A stretch of 11,984 nt of DNA, taken from NCBI GenBank assembly GCA_027001525.1, contig JALTMR010000413.1, forward strand, positions 1 to 11,984, in the 5' to 3' direction. Positions 1 through 6,751 of the stretch are shown here, in pieces (the stretch's first letter is position 1; the number at the start of each line of letters is the position of its first letter). The notes beneath the pieces are model-generated. The model made no database searches, was not told the DNA's origin, and was given only the letters and a program-made list of their open reading frames with translations. The translations under genes and the position numbers were made by a program. This stretch comes from Gammaproteobacteria bacterium. GTDB lineage: Bacteria > Pseudomonadota > Gammaproteobacteria > Tenderiales > Tenderiaceae.

Positions 1-379
1 TTACGTTGCCGAGGGCCAGCAAAACTTACGGGTTGAGACGGTGCCGGGGGATTGGAGCGGGGTGAAATATCTGGCAGGGCGGCAGAGCTGGGAAGGATAC
101 TCCCGTCTTCTTTTCAGCGTATACAATCCGGGTGAGGCGTTTGTGTTGGAGTTTCGGGTTGATGATGATCGCGACAGCCCCGCCTATGCGGAACGTTTTA
201 CCGAATACCTTCCCATTGCCCATGGTGAAAATGCGTTTGCTTTTAGCGTGGACGAGATCAAGCACTCGATACGTAACGGCGTATTGAATATTGGCGCGAT
301 ATCCAAAATTCTTTTTGTCTGTGAGCGAGAAGACCCTAAACGGGTCTTTTTCCTGGATGGTGTCAAACTGACCCAATAA
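1..379 (+). CDS. C-terminal part of a protein ending in a beta-sandwich (carbohydrate-binding-like) domain, 5' end missing
   Basis: The reading frame is open from base 2 to the TAA at 377-379, giving about 125 residues of the C terminus. The gene begins outside the window, so the internal GTG at 41 need not be a start. The sequence alternates short hydrophobic strands with turns and aromatic residues (GDWSGVKYL, WEGYSRLLFSVYNPG, FVLEFRVDDD) and ends in a strand, KRVFFLDGVKLTQ. This pattern fits a galactose-binding/CBM-type jelly-roll domain. I recall similar domains at the C terminus of VanZ-like membrane proteins in Gammaproteobacteria, but the part that would show this is not in the window. 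No catalytic motif or membrane segment is visible. The gene converges on cheV with only 19 bp between the stop codons. A terminator-like hairpin lies inside its last codons. Domain type is inference; the protein's function is unknown. Confidence 0.6.
   Translation, partial: YVAEGQQNLRVETVPGDWSGVKYLAGRQSWEGYSRLLFSVYNPGEAFVLEFRVDDDRDSPAYAERFTEYLPIAHGENAFAFSVDEIKHSIRNGVLNIGAISKILFVCEREDPKRVFFLDGVKLTQ
330..351 (+). terminator. Terminator-like hairpin inside the 3' end of the upstream gene
   Basis: AAGACCC (330-336) and GGGTCTT (342-348) form a perfect 7-bp stem around the 5-nt loop TAAAC, followed by a run of five T (347-351). This is the form of an intrinsic terminator reading rightward. It lies about 26 bp before the stop codon of the gene it sits in. 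Read leftward it is the first hairpin after the cheV stop, but that side has only a poor T tract. It may serve cheV weakly, or act on untranslated rightward transcripts. Confidence 0.5.
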
Positions 380-398
380 CGGCCTGGGCGTGCGACTC

Positions 399-1376
399 TT
401 ATTGCGCCTGTTCTACCTTTTCGTCACCCTCTTCCCCCAGAGCGGTGCGAATCATTTTATTCAGCTCCCCCGGGTGAAATTTGGGGAGGTAGTAGTCCGC
501 ACCGACGGCACGGCCCAGGTTGATGTTTGCCTCGGCCGAGAGAGAGGAGTGCATGATCACCGGAATATCGCGCAGCGCCGGGTCTTCCTTGATGTGGCGA
601 GTCAAGACGTAGCCATCCATTTCCGGCATTTCGACATCGGTCAGAATTGCCTGGATAAAGTGCGATACGGGCAGGTCCTGCTCAGCGGCGTGTTCCTTGA
701 TCTCTTTCAGTCGTTGCCACGCCTCCAGACCATTGTGGGCACTGAACGAATTCAGCCCCATCTTCTCCAGCGTGCGGGAGATCTGCTTGCGTGCTACCGA
801 GGAGTCGTCGGCAAACAGAATGGTTTTGGGCTCTTCCATTTTGGCGACGTCTTGATAAAGCAGCTTTTCCTCTTCTTCTGACTGGGTGGTTTCAGCCAGA
901 ATTTTCTCCACATCGAGAATCATGACGATGCGTCCGTCCTCCAGTTCGGAGACGGCGGTAATCAAGCCGCCCATACGATTGGCCATCATTGGTGGCGGTA
1001 CTTTGATCTGGTTCCAGTCCATCCGCAGGATATGTTCCACCGAGTGAACGAGAAAGCCGAGCATGTTGTTGTTGTACTCGCTGACGATCAGGATATTGGG
1101 GGCCGTTTCGATATTGACGCCGCAAAAATGGGCCAGTTTGATCACAGGAATCATTGTCCCACGCAGGCTGACCATCCCCTCAACGCCGGGAGGCACATCC
1201 GGCGCGTGGGTGATTTCGGGTACATTGAGCACTTCGCGCACCTTGAACACGTTGATGCCGAACACCTCCTCGCGCGCAGTCTGTTGGTCCTTGCCCAGGC
1301 TGAAGAGCAGAATCTCCAGGCGATTGGTGCCCGCCAGTTGAGTTCTTTCATCCACAGATTGGATAAACTTGCTCAT
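399..1376 (-). CDS. cheV: Chemotaxis coupling protein CheV (CheW-like domain plus receiver domain)
   Basis: The product has 325 residues, the usual CheV length. Residues about 18-165 form a CheW-like domain (FGINVFKVREVL; GVEGMVSLRGTMIPVIKL) that couples chemoreceptors to the CheA kinase. Residues about 184-315 form a response-regulator receiver domain. It has the acidic pair D190/D191, phospho-acceptor D247 in LTDVEMPEMDG, a Ser at 277/278, and K298 in LPKF. The KF in place of the usual KP is, as I recall, common in CheV. In known CheV proteins phosphorylation by CheA tunes receptor coupling, for example in adaptation. The ATG at 1374-1376 is preceded by a GGGAG Shine-Dalgarno, and the reading starts in register with the family. 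No other chemotaxis gene is adjacent. cheV follows spoVR in the same direction but has its own sigma28-like promoter. Confidence 0.95.
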   Translation of the reverse strand: MSKFIQSVDERTQLAGTNRLEILLFSLGKDQQTAREEVFGINVFKVREVLNVPEITHAPDVPPGVEGMVSLRGTMIPVIKLAHFCGVNIETAPNILIVSEYNNNMLGFLVHSVEHILRMDWNQIKVPPPMMANRMGGLITAVSELEDGRIVMILDVEKILAETTQSEEEEKLLYQDVAKMEEPKTILFADDSSVARKQISRTLEKMGLNSFSAHNGLEAWQRLKEIKEHAAEQDLPVSHFIQAILTDVEMPEMDGYVLTRHIKEDPALRDIPVIMHSSLSAEANINLGRAVGADYYLPKFHPGELNKMIRTALGEEGDEKVEQAQ

Positions 1377-1416
1377 GTGCTACTCCCTATAATCACCAAA
1401 TCGGACATGTACCCTT

Positions 1417-1443
1417 GTTTCGGCACTGAAGGGTGTTTCTTTA
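1417..1443 (-). promoter_or_regulatory. Sigma28 (FliA)-type promoter of cheV
   Basis: On the reverse strand, TAAAGAAA (1443-1436), 11 bp, then GCCGAAAC (1424-1417) closely matches the sigma28 consensus TAAAGTTT-N11-GCCGATAA, with the TAAA and GCCG cores and the spacing exact. Transcription would start near 1410, leaving a leader of about 35 nt that contains the cheV ribosome-binding site. It sits in the 104-bp gap between the spoVR stop and the cheV start, so cheV can be expressed with flagellar and chemotaxis genes independently of the upstream operon. Confidence 0.75.
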
Positions 1444-1480
1444 GAGTGCAGGAGTGCGCTTTCGGTGCACTAACGGTTCC

Positions 1481-2980
1481 TCAATCTGCCCGCTGCTCAT
1501 GGGTGACTTCGATGTTGCCTTGGTCATCGACGCTCTCAATTCGTACGGCAAACCCCCATAAACGCGACAGATGTTTCAGTACCTTGTCGCTCTCTCTGTT
1601 CAGGGGGCGACGGTGGTGTTGTTCATAGCGCAGGGTCAGAGACCTGTCGCCGCGACGATCGACGTTGTATATCTGCAGATTCGGCTCGCGCGAGCCCAGA
1701 TTGTACTGTTCGGCCAGCGTGTGGCGAATGTGTTTGTAGCCGTTTTCGTTGTGGATGGCGGAGACCTCCCTGTTGTTTTGCGCGTCGTCGTCGAGCACGG
1801 AAAACAGCTTCATGTCGCGGATCACTTTGGGGGAGAGGTACTGGGCGATAAAACTCTCGTCTTTGAAATTTCGCATGGCAAAGTCCAGCGTTTTGAGCCA
1901 GTCGCTGCCGGCGATATCGGGAAAGTAGTCGCGATCTTCGGCCGTCGGGTTTTCGCACATTCGGCGCAGATCCTGAAAGATATTGAAGCCGAGTGTGTAG
2001 GGGTTCAGGCCGCTGTAGTAGGGGTGGTTAAAGGGCGGTTGATAGATGACGTTGGTGTGGGCCTGTAAAAACTCCATCATAAAACCGTCGTTGACCAGCC
2101 CTTCATCGTAGAGCTGATTTATCAGCGTGTAGTGCCAGAAGGTCGCCCAACCTTCGTTCATGACCTGTGTCTGGCGTTGCGGGTAAAAATATTGAGATAT
2201 TTTTCGTACGATACGGATCACCTCGCGTTGCCAGTTCTCCAGCAGCGGCGCATTTTTCTCGATGAAGTACAGAATATTCTCTTGCGGCTCGGGCGGCCAC
2301 AGCGCCTCTTTCGCCTCCTCATCCGGTTTGCTGTTGTCGCTGGGGAGTGTGCGCCAGAGATCGTTGACCTGGGATTGAAGGTGCGCCTCGCGCGCTTTCT
2401 GACTTTGTTCTTCGTTGTGGAGCGAGATTTTGCTCGGGCGTTTGTAGCGATCGACGCCGTAGTTGCTCAGGGTGTGGCAGGAGTCGAGCAAGGCTTCGAC
2501 CTCGTCCGCTCCGTATCGCTCTTCACATTTGTGGATGTAGTTTTTGGCAAACAGCAGGTAGTCGATAATGGAGTCGGCATTGGTCCAGGTCTGGAACAGG
2601 TAGTTGTTCCTGAAAAAAGAGTTATGGCCGTAGGAGGCGTGGGCAATGACCAGCGCCTGCATGGTCATGGAGTTCTCCTCCATCAGATAGGCGATGCAGG
2701 GGTTGGAGTTGATGACGATTTCATAGGCCAGCCCCATGTGACCACGGCGGTATTTTTGCTCGACGCTCAGAAACTGCTTGCCGAATGACCAGTGGTGGTA
2801 GCCCACCGGCATGCCGACGGTGGAGTAGGCGTCCATCATCTGCTCGGCGGAGATCACTTCGATCTGGTTGGGGTAGGTCTGCAAACCAAAATCGGCGGCA
2901 ATGCGGCCAATTTCACGGTCGTAGTCGGCCAGTAGGTCGAAGGTCCATTCGGAGGTCTGGGACAGGTAGTTTGCGCTCAT
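1481..2980 (-). CDS. spoVR: SpoVR family protein (YcgB-like)
   Basis: The product has 499 residues, close to E. coli YcgB (about 510). Conserved SpoVR blocks are visible: an N-terminal helical part (WTFDLLADYDREIGRIAADFGL), GMPVGYHHWSFGKQF near 57-70, HASYGHNSFFRNN near 114-126 and MNEGWATFWHY at 274-284. The His and Glu residues in the last two blocks (H114, H119, E276, H283) could bind metal, but this is only suggested by the pattern. SpoVR was named for a role in Bacillus spore cortex formation; in Gammaproteobacteria it belongs to a stationary-phase module with PrkA and YeaH, and its biochemical activity is not established. The ATG overlaps the yeaH stop as ATGA, and its own Shine-Dalgarno is weak (GAGAAG), so translation is probably coupled to yeaH. 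There is no signal peptide or membrane segment; it is presumably cytoplasmic. Confidence 0.95.
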   Translation of the reverse strand: MSANYLSQTSEWTFDLLADYDREIGRIAADFGLQTYPNQIEVISAEQMMDAYSTVGMPVGYHHWSFGKQFLSVEQKYRRGHMGLAYEIVINSNPCIAYLMEENSMTMQALVIAHASYGHNSFFRNNYLFQTWTNADSIIDYLLFAKNYIHKCEERYGADEVEALLDSCHTLSNYGVDRYKRPSKISLHNEEQSQKAREAHLQSQVNDLWRTLPSDNSKPDEEAKEALWPPEPQENILYFIEKNAPLLENWQREVIRIVRKISQYFYPQRQTQVMNEGWATFWHYTLINQLYDEGLVNDGFMMEFLQAHTNVIYQPPFNHPYYSGLNPYTLGFNIFQDLRRMCENPTAEDRDYFPDIAGSDWLKTLDFAMRNFKDESFIAQYLSPKVIRDMKLFSVLDDDAQNNREVSAIHNENGYKHIRHTLAEQYNLGSREPNLQIYNVDRRGDRSLTLRYEQHHRRPLNRESDKVLKHLSRLWGFAVRIESVDDQGNIEVTHEQRAD

Positions 2981-4245
2981 GATGATTGCTTCTCAAACAG
3001 TTTCCGAAACACCGGGTAAATTTCTGCCGGCCCCGATATTTTCTCCATGGCGAAGTTGGGGCAGGCGGTGCTGACCTTCTCATACTCCTGCCAAAGGTTG
3101 CCGATGGGGCTCCCTTCGCCAATTTCGATGTAAGCGTAATACTGCAGATAGGGCATGATCTTTTCGATCAACATGTTGCGCGAACGAGGTGAGTCATCCC
3201 CCCAGTTATCGCCGTCAGAGGCCTGGGCGGCGTAGATATTCCACTCTGATGTGGGGTAGCGTTCCTGAACGATGTCGGCCAGCATGGTCAGGGCGCTGGA
3301 GACGATGGTGCCGCCGGTTTCGCGAGAGTAGAAAAATTCCTCCTCATCCACCTCTTTGGCCGCTGTGTGGTGGCGAATAAAAACCAGTTCAATGCGCTCG
3401 TAGGCGCGTGATAAAAAGAGGTGGAGCATGATGAAAAAGCGTTTGGCGATCTCCTTTTCAAACTCCCCCATGGAACCGGAGACATCCATCAGGCAGAACA
3501 TGACAGCCTGGGTGGTGGGGATGGGTTGGTCGATGCGGTTGTTGTAACGCAGGTCAAAGGTGTCGATGTAGGGCACCCGGCGGATACGCTCTTTCAGTTG
3601 TTTTATCTCTTCCTTGAGTGTGATGACCGCAGCGCTGTCTGGCGTCTGCTGTGACGGCAGACTGGCGAGCTGCTCCTCCAGGGCGCGGAGTTTGCGCTTT
3701 AGCGGCGAGGCGAGGGCGATGCGCCGTGCCATTGCCCCGCGCATGGAGCGGATGACACTGATGTTGGAGGGTGAGCCCGAATGGGTATAACCGGCCCGCA
3801 CTTTCTTGAACTGCGTCTCGGTGGCGAGTTGTGTTTTGATCAGATTGGGCAGTTCGAGATCTTCAAAAAAGAGATCCATAAACTCCTCGCGCGAGAGGGA
3901 GAAGGCGAACTCATCCTCGCCCTCGCCACTGTCGCTGGCTTCGCCCTTGCCGCTGCCACCGTTGCCGCCTGGCGGGCGGGGAATCTGATCACCCTGAGCG
4001 AACTCCTCGTTGCCGGGGTAAACCATGTCGCGGATGCCTCCGGCGCCAATGCCGAAGGTGGGCTCGGAGATGTCACCGGCGGGGATGTTGACCCGTTCGC
4101 CACGTTCGATGTCGGTAATGCTGCGCTTGTCCACCGCCTTCTCCACCGCTTTTTTCAGGTGCTTTTTGTAGCGGCGAATAAACTTCTGGCGGTTGACCGC
4201 ACTTTTGTTTTTACCGTTCAGGCGTCTGTCGATAATCTGAGTCAT
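2977..4245 (-). CDS. yeaH: YeaH/YhbH family protein (DUF444, von Willebrand A-like fold)
   Basis: The product has 422 residues; E. coli YeaH has about 427. The N terminus is strongly basic (IIDRRLNGKNKSAVNRQKF). It is followed by a Gly/Ser/acidic low-complexity linker at about 90-112, a helical coiled region at about 180-222, and a C-terminal vWA-like domain. The metal-ion-dependent adhesion motif DVSGS is at 254-258 (CLMDVSGSMGEF). Such domains mediate protein-protein contacts, and YeaH is thought to act with the PrkA kinase, though the mechanism is not known. The ATG at 4243-4245 has a GAGGA Shine-Dalgarno. The gene lies 54 bp after prkA and overlaps spoVR by 4 bp, so the three are one operon. 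The order prkA-yeaH-spoVR is the conserved one in many Gammaproteobacteria, whereas in E. coli ycgB lies apart from yeaGH. Confidence 0.94.
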   Translation of the reverse strand: MTQIIDRRLNGKNKSAVNRQKFIRRYKKHLKKAVEKAVDKRSITDIERGERVNIPAGDISEPTFGIGAGGIRDMVYPGNEEFAQGDQIPRPPGGNGGSGKGEASDSGEGEDEFAFSLSREEFMDLFFEDLELPNLIKTQLATETQFKKVRAGYTHSGSPSNISVIRSMRGAMARRIALASPLKRKLRALEEQLASLPSQQTPDSAAVITLKEEIKQLKERIRRVPYIDTFDLRYNNRIDQPIPTTQAVMFCLMDVSGSMGEFEKEIAKRFFIMLHLFLSRAYERIELVFIRHHTAAKEVDEEEFFYSRETGGTIVSSALTMLADIVQERYPTSEWNIYAAQASDGDNWGDDSPRSRNMLIEKIMPYLQYYAYIEIGEGSPIGNLWQEYEKVSTACPNFAMEKISGPAEIYPVFRKLFEKQSS

Positions 4246-4270
4246 ACGGCATCCTCGCTTACATCGTTAA

Positions 4271-4294
4271 GCCGCTCCGCGCAGGCGTGGCGGC
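4271..4294 (-). other. Short stem-loop between prkA and yeaH
   Basis: In the 54-bp gap, GCCGC and GCGGC (reverse strand, 4294-4290 and 4275-4271) can pair around a GC-rich loop. No T run follows, so it is not a standard terminator. It might mark RNA processing or partial attenuation between the two genes. The stem is only 5 bp, so chance is possible. Confidence 0.3.
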
Positions 4295-4299
4295 GAGTT

Positions 4300-6222
4300 C
4301 TAAGACGATTTGCGCGTTCTCAGGTGCCACTCGCACAGCAACCGAACCTGTTTGGCGGTATAGCCCTTGGCCACCATGCGGTCGACAAACTCCTGGTGCT
4401 TGGTCTGGTCCTCGGCCGAGGCTTTGGCGCTGAAGGAGATCACCGGCAGAATATCCTCCGTGGTGGAGAACATCTTCTTCTCGATCACTGCACGCATCTT
4501 CTCGTAACTGGTCCAGGCGGGGTTTTTGCCGGCGTTGTTGGCTCGTGCCCGCAGGGTGAAATTGACCACCTCGTTGCGGAAGTCTTTCGGGTTGCTGATG
4601 CCTGCGGGTTTCTCTATTTTCTCCAGCTCTTCGTTGAGCGCGGCGCGGTCGAACATCTCGCCGGTGTCTGGGTCACGATACTCGGAGTCCTGAATCCAGA
4701 AATCGGCGTAGGTGACGTAGCGGTCGAAGATGTTCTGGCCAAATTCGGTATAGGACTCAAGGTAGGCTGTCTGGATCTCCTTGGCGATAAACTCTGAATA
4801 TTTGGGGGCCAGATAGCCTTTGAGGTAGGTCAGGTAGCGGGCGTGCAGTTCGGGCGGGAACTGCTCCTGCTCGATCTGCTGCTCGATGATATAGAGCAGA
4901 TGCACCGGGTTGGCGGCGATCTCGGCGTGGTCGTAGTTGAAGACCTTGGAGAGAATTTTGAAAGCGAAGCGGGTGGAGAGGCCGGTCATGCCCTCGTCGG
5001 GGCCGGCGGCGTCTTTATACTCCTGCAATGACTTTGCCTTGGGGTCGACATCTTTGAGATTTTCACCATCGTAGACGCGCATTTTGGAGAAGATGCTGGA
5101 ATTCTCCGGTTCCTTCAGTCGTGTGAGGACGGCGAACTGGCTCATCATTTCCAGCGTGTCGGGGGCGCAGGGGGCCGCTTTCAGCGAGCTGTGGGCCATC
5201 AGTTTTTGATAGATCTTTACCTCATCGGAGACGCGCAGGCAGTAGGGCACTTTGACAATGTAGATGCGATCGAGAAAAGCTTCGTTGTTCTTGTTGTTGC
5301 GAAACGCCTGCCACTCTGACTCGTTGGAGTGGGCCAGGATCACGCCATTAAAAGGGATGGCGGGAAAACCCTCGGTGCCCTTGTAGTTCCCCTCCTGGGT
5401 GGCGGTAAGCAGTGGATGAAGCACCTTGATGGGGGCTTTGAACATCTCCACAAACTCCAGCAGCCCCTGGTTGGCGAGGCAGAGGCCACCGGAGTAGCTG
5501 TAGGCATCCGGGTCATCCTGGGAGAACATCTCCAGTTTGCGAATATCCACCTTGCCGACAAGGGCGGAGATGTCCTGGTTGTTCTCGTCCCCCGGCTCGG
5601 TTTTGGCGATGGCCCGTTGGTAGAGAATGGAGGGGCGCAGGCGCACCACACGAAATTTGGAGATGTCGCCGCCAAATTCATGCAGCCGTTTCACCGCCCA
5701 GGGGGACATGACGCCGGGCAGGTAGCGCGGCGGGATGCCGTAGTCCTGTTCAAGAATCCCGGCATCCTCACTGCGGCTAAACAGCCCCAGGGGGGACTCG
5801 TTTACCGGGGAGTCCTTGATGGCGTAAAAGGGGACGGCCTCCATCAGCGCCTTGAGCTGCTCGGCCAGTGACGATTTTCCGCCACCCACCGGGCCGAGGA
5901 GGTAGAGCACCTGTTTTTTCTCCTCCAGCCCCTGGGCCGCGTGGCGGAAGAAAGAGACAATCTGCTCGATGGTCTCCTCCATGCCATAGAACTCTTTAAA
6001 TGCAGGGTAGACCTTGACCATTTTGTTAGAGAAGATACGGCTCAGGCGCGGGTCCTGGCGGGTATCTACCAGTTCGGGCTCACCGATGGCCATGAGCATG
6101 CGCTCAGCGGCAGTGGCGTAGGTGGTGGGGTCTGATTTACACAGGTCGAGGTACTCCTGAAGAGACATCTCCTCTTGCTGGGCTTCCTCGTATCTTGCCT
6201 GGTAGTTATCGAAGATACTCAT
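4300..6222 (-). CDS. prkA: PrkA serine protein kinase / AAA+ protein (YeaG-like)
   Basis: The product has 640 residues from the chosen start; E. coli YeaG has 644 and can be aligned essentially end to end. An AAA+-like ATPase core carries Walker A at 110-118 (GPVGGGKSS). Long conserved blocks follow, including TEPGDENNQDISALVGKVD, a stretch covering the LHPLLTATQEGNY region, ILAHSNESEW, and the C-terminal kinase-like part ending LLCEWHLRTRKSS. Family members are reported as Ser protein kinases; Bacillus PrkA has also been described as an AAA+ protease-like protein, so the exact activity here is open. E. coli YeaG is needed for survival of long nitrogen starvation. The start at 6222 (MSIFDNYQ) matches YeaG and has GAGGAGA 5 nt upstream; an ATG at 6285 would add 21 residues without family support. 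It is the first gene of the prkA-yeaH-spoVR operon, behind a sigma54-type promoter. Confidence 0.96.
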   Translation of the reverse strand: MSIFDNYQARYEEAQQEEMSLQEYLDLCKSDPTTYATAAERMLMAIGEPELVDTRQDPRLSRIFSNKMVKVYPAFKEFYGMEETIEQIVSFFRHAAQGLEEKKQVLYLLGPVGGGKSSLAEQLKALMEAVPFYAIKDSPVNESPLGLFSRSEDAGILEQDYGIPPRYLPGVMSPWAVKRLHEFGGDISKFRVVRLRPSILYQRAIAKTEPGDENNQDISALVGKVDIRKLEMFSQDDPDAYSYSGGLCLANQGLLEFVEMFKAPIKVLHPLLTATQEGNYKGTEGFPAIPFNGVILAHSNESEWQAFRNNKNNEAFLDRIYIVKVPYCLRVSDEVKIYQKLMAHSSLKAAPCAPDTLEMMSQFAVLTRLKEPENSSIFSKMRVYDGENLKDVDPKAKSLQEYKDAAGPDEGMTGLSTRFAFKILSKVFNYDHAEIAANPVHLLYIIEQQIEQEQFPPELHARYLTYLKGYLAPKYSEFIAKEIQTAYLESYTEFGQNIFDRYVTYADFWIQDSEYRDPDTGEMFDRAALNEELEKIEKPAGISNPKDFRNEVVNFTLRARANNAGKNPAWTSYEKMRAVIEKKMFSTTEDILPVISFSAKASAEDQTKHQEFVDRMVAKGYTAKQVRLLCEWHLRTRKSS

Positions 6223-6227
6223 GTTGG

Positions 6228-6234
6228 TCTCCTC
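6228..6234 (-). promoter_or_regulatory. Ribosome-binding site that fixes the prkA start
   Basis: GAGGAGA on the reverse strand ends 5 nt before the ATG at 6222. The in-frame ATG at 6285 has no comparable site, which supports the shorter protein. Confidence 0.75.
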
Positions 6235-6313
6235 ATTCAGTGTATTGGGCGGGCTGTGGTTGGTGACGTTTTCCTTCGACTGCATTTACGGGCTGACGGG
6301 TCTGTTGTTAACC

Positions 6314-6330
6314 AGCAAATAGCGGGCCAG
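6314..6330 (-). promoter_or_regulatory. Sigma54 promoter of the prkA-yeaH-spoVR operon
   Basis: The reverse strand reads CTGGCCCGCTATTTGCT (6330 to 6314). The invariant GG (-24, bases 6328-6327) and GC (-12, bases 6316-6315) are exactly 10 bp apart. The context matches the consensus YTGGCACG-N4-TTGCW at nearly every position, with C for A in the -24 box. Transcription would start near 6303, about 80 nt before the prkA ATG. E. coli yeaGH is reported to be sigma54- and NtrC-dependent, so the regulation seems conserved. A sigma54 promoter needs an enhancer-binding activator upstream; a candidate site is at 6385-6402. Confidence 0.8.
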
Positions 6331-6384
6331 CCTTGATTTTGACGCAGCATTCTGGCCCCCGGATAGCGTTCTATGCGCCTTAGT

Positions 6385-6402
6385 CAACGCTCTAGTGCGT
6401 TG
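6385..6402. promoter_or_regulatory. Inverted repeat, candidate enhancer-binding-protein site
   Basis: CAACGC and GCGTTG are perfect 6-bp arms separated by 6 bp. The centre lies about 90 bp upstream of the predicted sigma54 transcription start, where enhancer-binding activators usually bind. The arms do not match the NtrC consensus (TGCACC-N5-GGTGCA) well, so the activator cannot be named. A similar half-site, GCGTT, occurs at 6366-6370. Confidence 0.4.
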
Positions 6403-6423
6403 TGGCTATGGTCGGCCACTGCC

Positions 6424-6436
6424 CCCGTCGGACGGG
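6424..6436. repeat. Palindrome CCCGTC-G-GACGGG
   Basis: Two perfect 6-bp arms surround one central base, between the prkA operon and the sensor-kinase gene. The compact symmetry suggests a dimeric regulator site, but I recognise no known operator. Confidence 0.35.
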
Positions 6437-6440
6437 AAAT

Positions 6441-6474
6441 CGATTAAATCGTTTGAAAAGACAAAATTTTGACA
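6441..6474. promoter_or_regulatory. AT-rich block with two short palindromes and a perfect -35-like hexamer
   Basis: CGATTAAATCG (6441-6451) and CAAAATTTTG (6462-6471) are perfect palindromes in the most AT-rich part of the window, overlapping TTGACA at 6469-6474. No good -10 box lies 16-18 bp downstream of TTGACA on the forward strand. The block could be a bend or an IHF/nucleoid-protein region for the divergent promoters; sigma54 promoters often need such DNA bending. Function is inference. Confidence 0.3.
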
Positions 6475-6598
6475 TTTTCCTCTCAGCGATTTGATTTTTG
6501 TTTTAGCCGGCACCGGGCCGCCTCGGTGGTCGCAGGCAGCCCCTAAGTCACTAATAACTATAGGGTGTTGGGGGTGGGTGCGTCTGTCCGAGTCCTAT

Positions 6599-6616
6599 CG
6601 TAGGGAATTTCCCTTA
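6599..6616 (+). promoter_or_regulatory. Candidate FixJ-type operator upstream of the sensor-kinase gene
   Basis: CGTAG-GGAA-TTTCCCTTA contains the 13-bp palindrome AGGGAA-T-TTCCCT (6602-6614). The form CGTAG-N4/5-TTTCCCT recurs at 11047-11063, upstream of the PAS-GGDEF gene. It resembles the in vitro consensus for S. meliloti FixJ (TAMGTAGTTTCCC, as I recall it), with 4 extra bases in the middle. It overlaps the -35 region of the predicted promoter at 6613-6641, the position expected for an activator that contacts RNA polymerase. The binding protein is inferred to be the FixJ-type regulator encoded at 10314-10961. Confidence 0.45.
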
Positions 6617-6641
6617 GAGACATAAACGGCCCAAATATGAT
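6613..6641 (+). promoter_or_regulatory. Probable activator-dependent promoter of the kinase-regulator operon
   Basis: TATGAT (6636-6641) is a good -10 hexamer. The matching -35 position, 17 bp upstream (6613-6618, CTTAGA), is poor and lies in the operator-like palindrome. A weak -35 covered by an activator site is typical of positively controlled promoters. Transcription would start near 6648, leaving about 100 nt of leader before the preferred GTG at 6752. Confidence 0.4.
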
Positions 6642-6739
6642 AAAAAACGTTACAAAACGAAGGCGTGTTACGGGGTGGCTGGGGAAGATGTTTCCAAGGT
6701 CTCATATTGGTGTGGGGGCATGATGGTTGTTCGCCCGTC

Positions 6740-6743
6740 AGGA
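6740..6743 (+). promoter_or_regulatory. Ribosome-binding site that decides the sensor-kinase start
   Basis: AGGA lies 8 nt before the GTG at 6752-6754. The farther GTG at 6665 has AAGG only 1 nt away, too close to work well, and the 29 residues it would add look non-conserved (Trp/Gly/Cys rich). Confidence 0.55.
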
Positions 6744-6751
6744 TTTTTAGT

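Noticed and set aside
390..881. Long open frame on the strand opposite cheV
   Set aside because: It is the antisense of a clear, full-length cheV; no ribosome-binding site or recognisable protein pattern. Similar long antisense frames opposite spoVR, yeaH, prkA and the kinase were discarded for the same reason.
1445..1471. Inverted repeat AGTGCA/TGCACT after spoVR as an operon terminator
   Set aside because: The stem is only 6 bp with a 15-nt loop and no T run follows on the reverse strand.
6223..6285. Upstream ATG extending PrkA by 21 residues
   Set aside because: E. coli YeaG starts at the equivalent of residue 22 of the longer form, and the GAGGAGA site fits the internal ATG.
6353..6367. 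Forward GG-N10-GC resembling a second sigma54 promoter, toward the kinase gene
   Set aside because: The -12 box is TAGC rather than TTGC and the start would leave a leader of more than 350 nt; probably chance in GC-rich DNA.
6510..6600. Possible small RNA or tRNA in the GC-rich part of the divergent region
   Set aside because: Only a weak CACCG/CGGTG pairing was found, with no cloverleaf, T run or promoter arrangement to support an RNA gene.
6665..6751. Upstream GTG extending the sensor kinase by 29 residues
   Set aside because: The ribosome-binding site is badly spaced, the added residues do not look like part of a CBS domain, and GTG 6752 has a well-placed AGGA.
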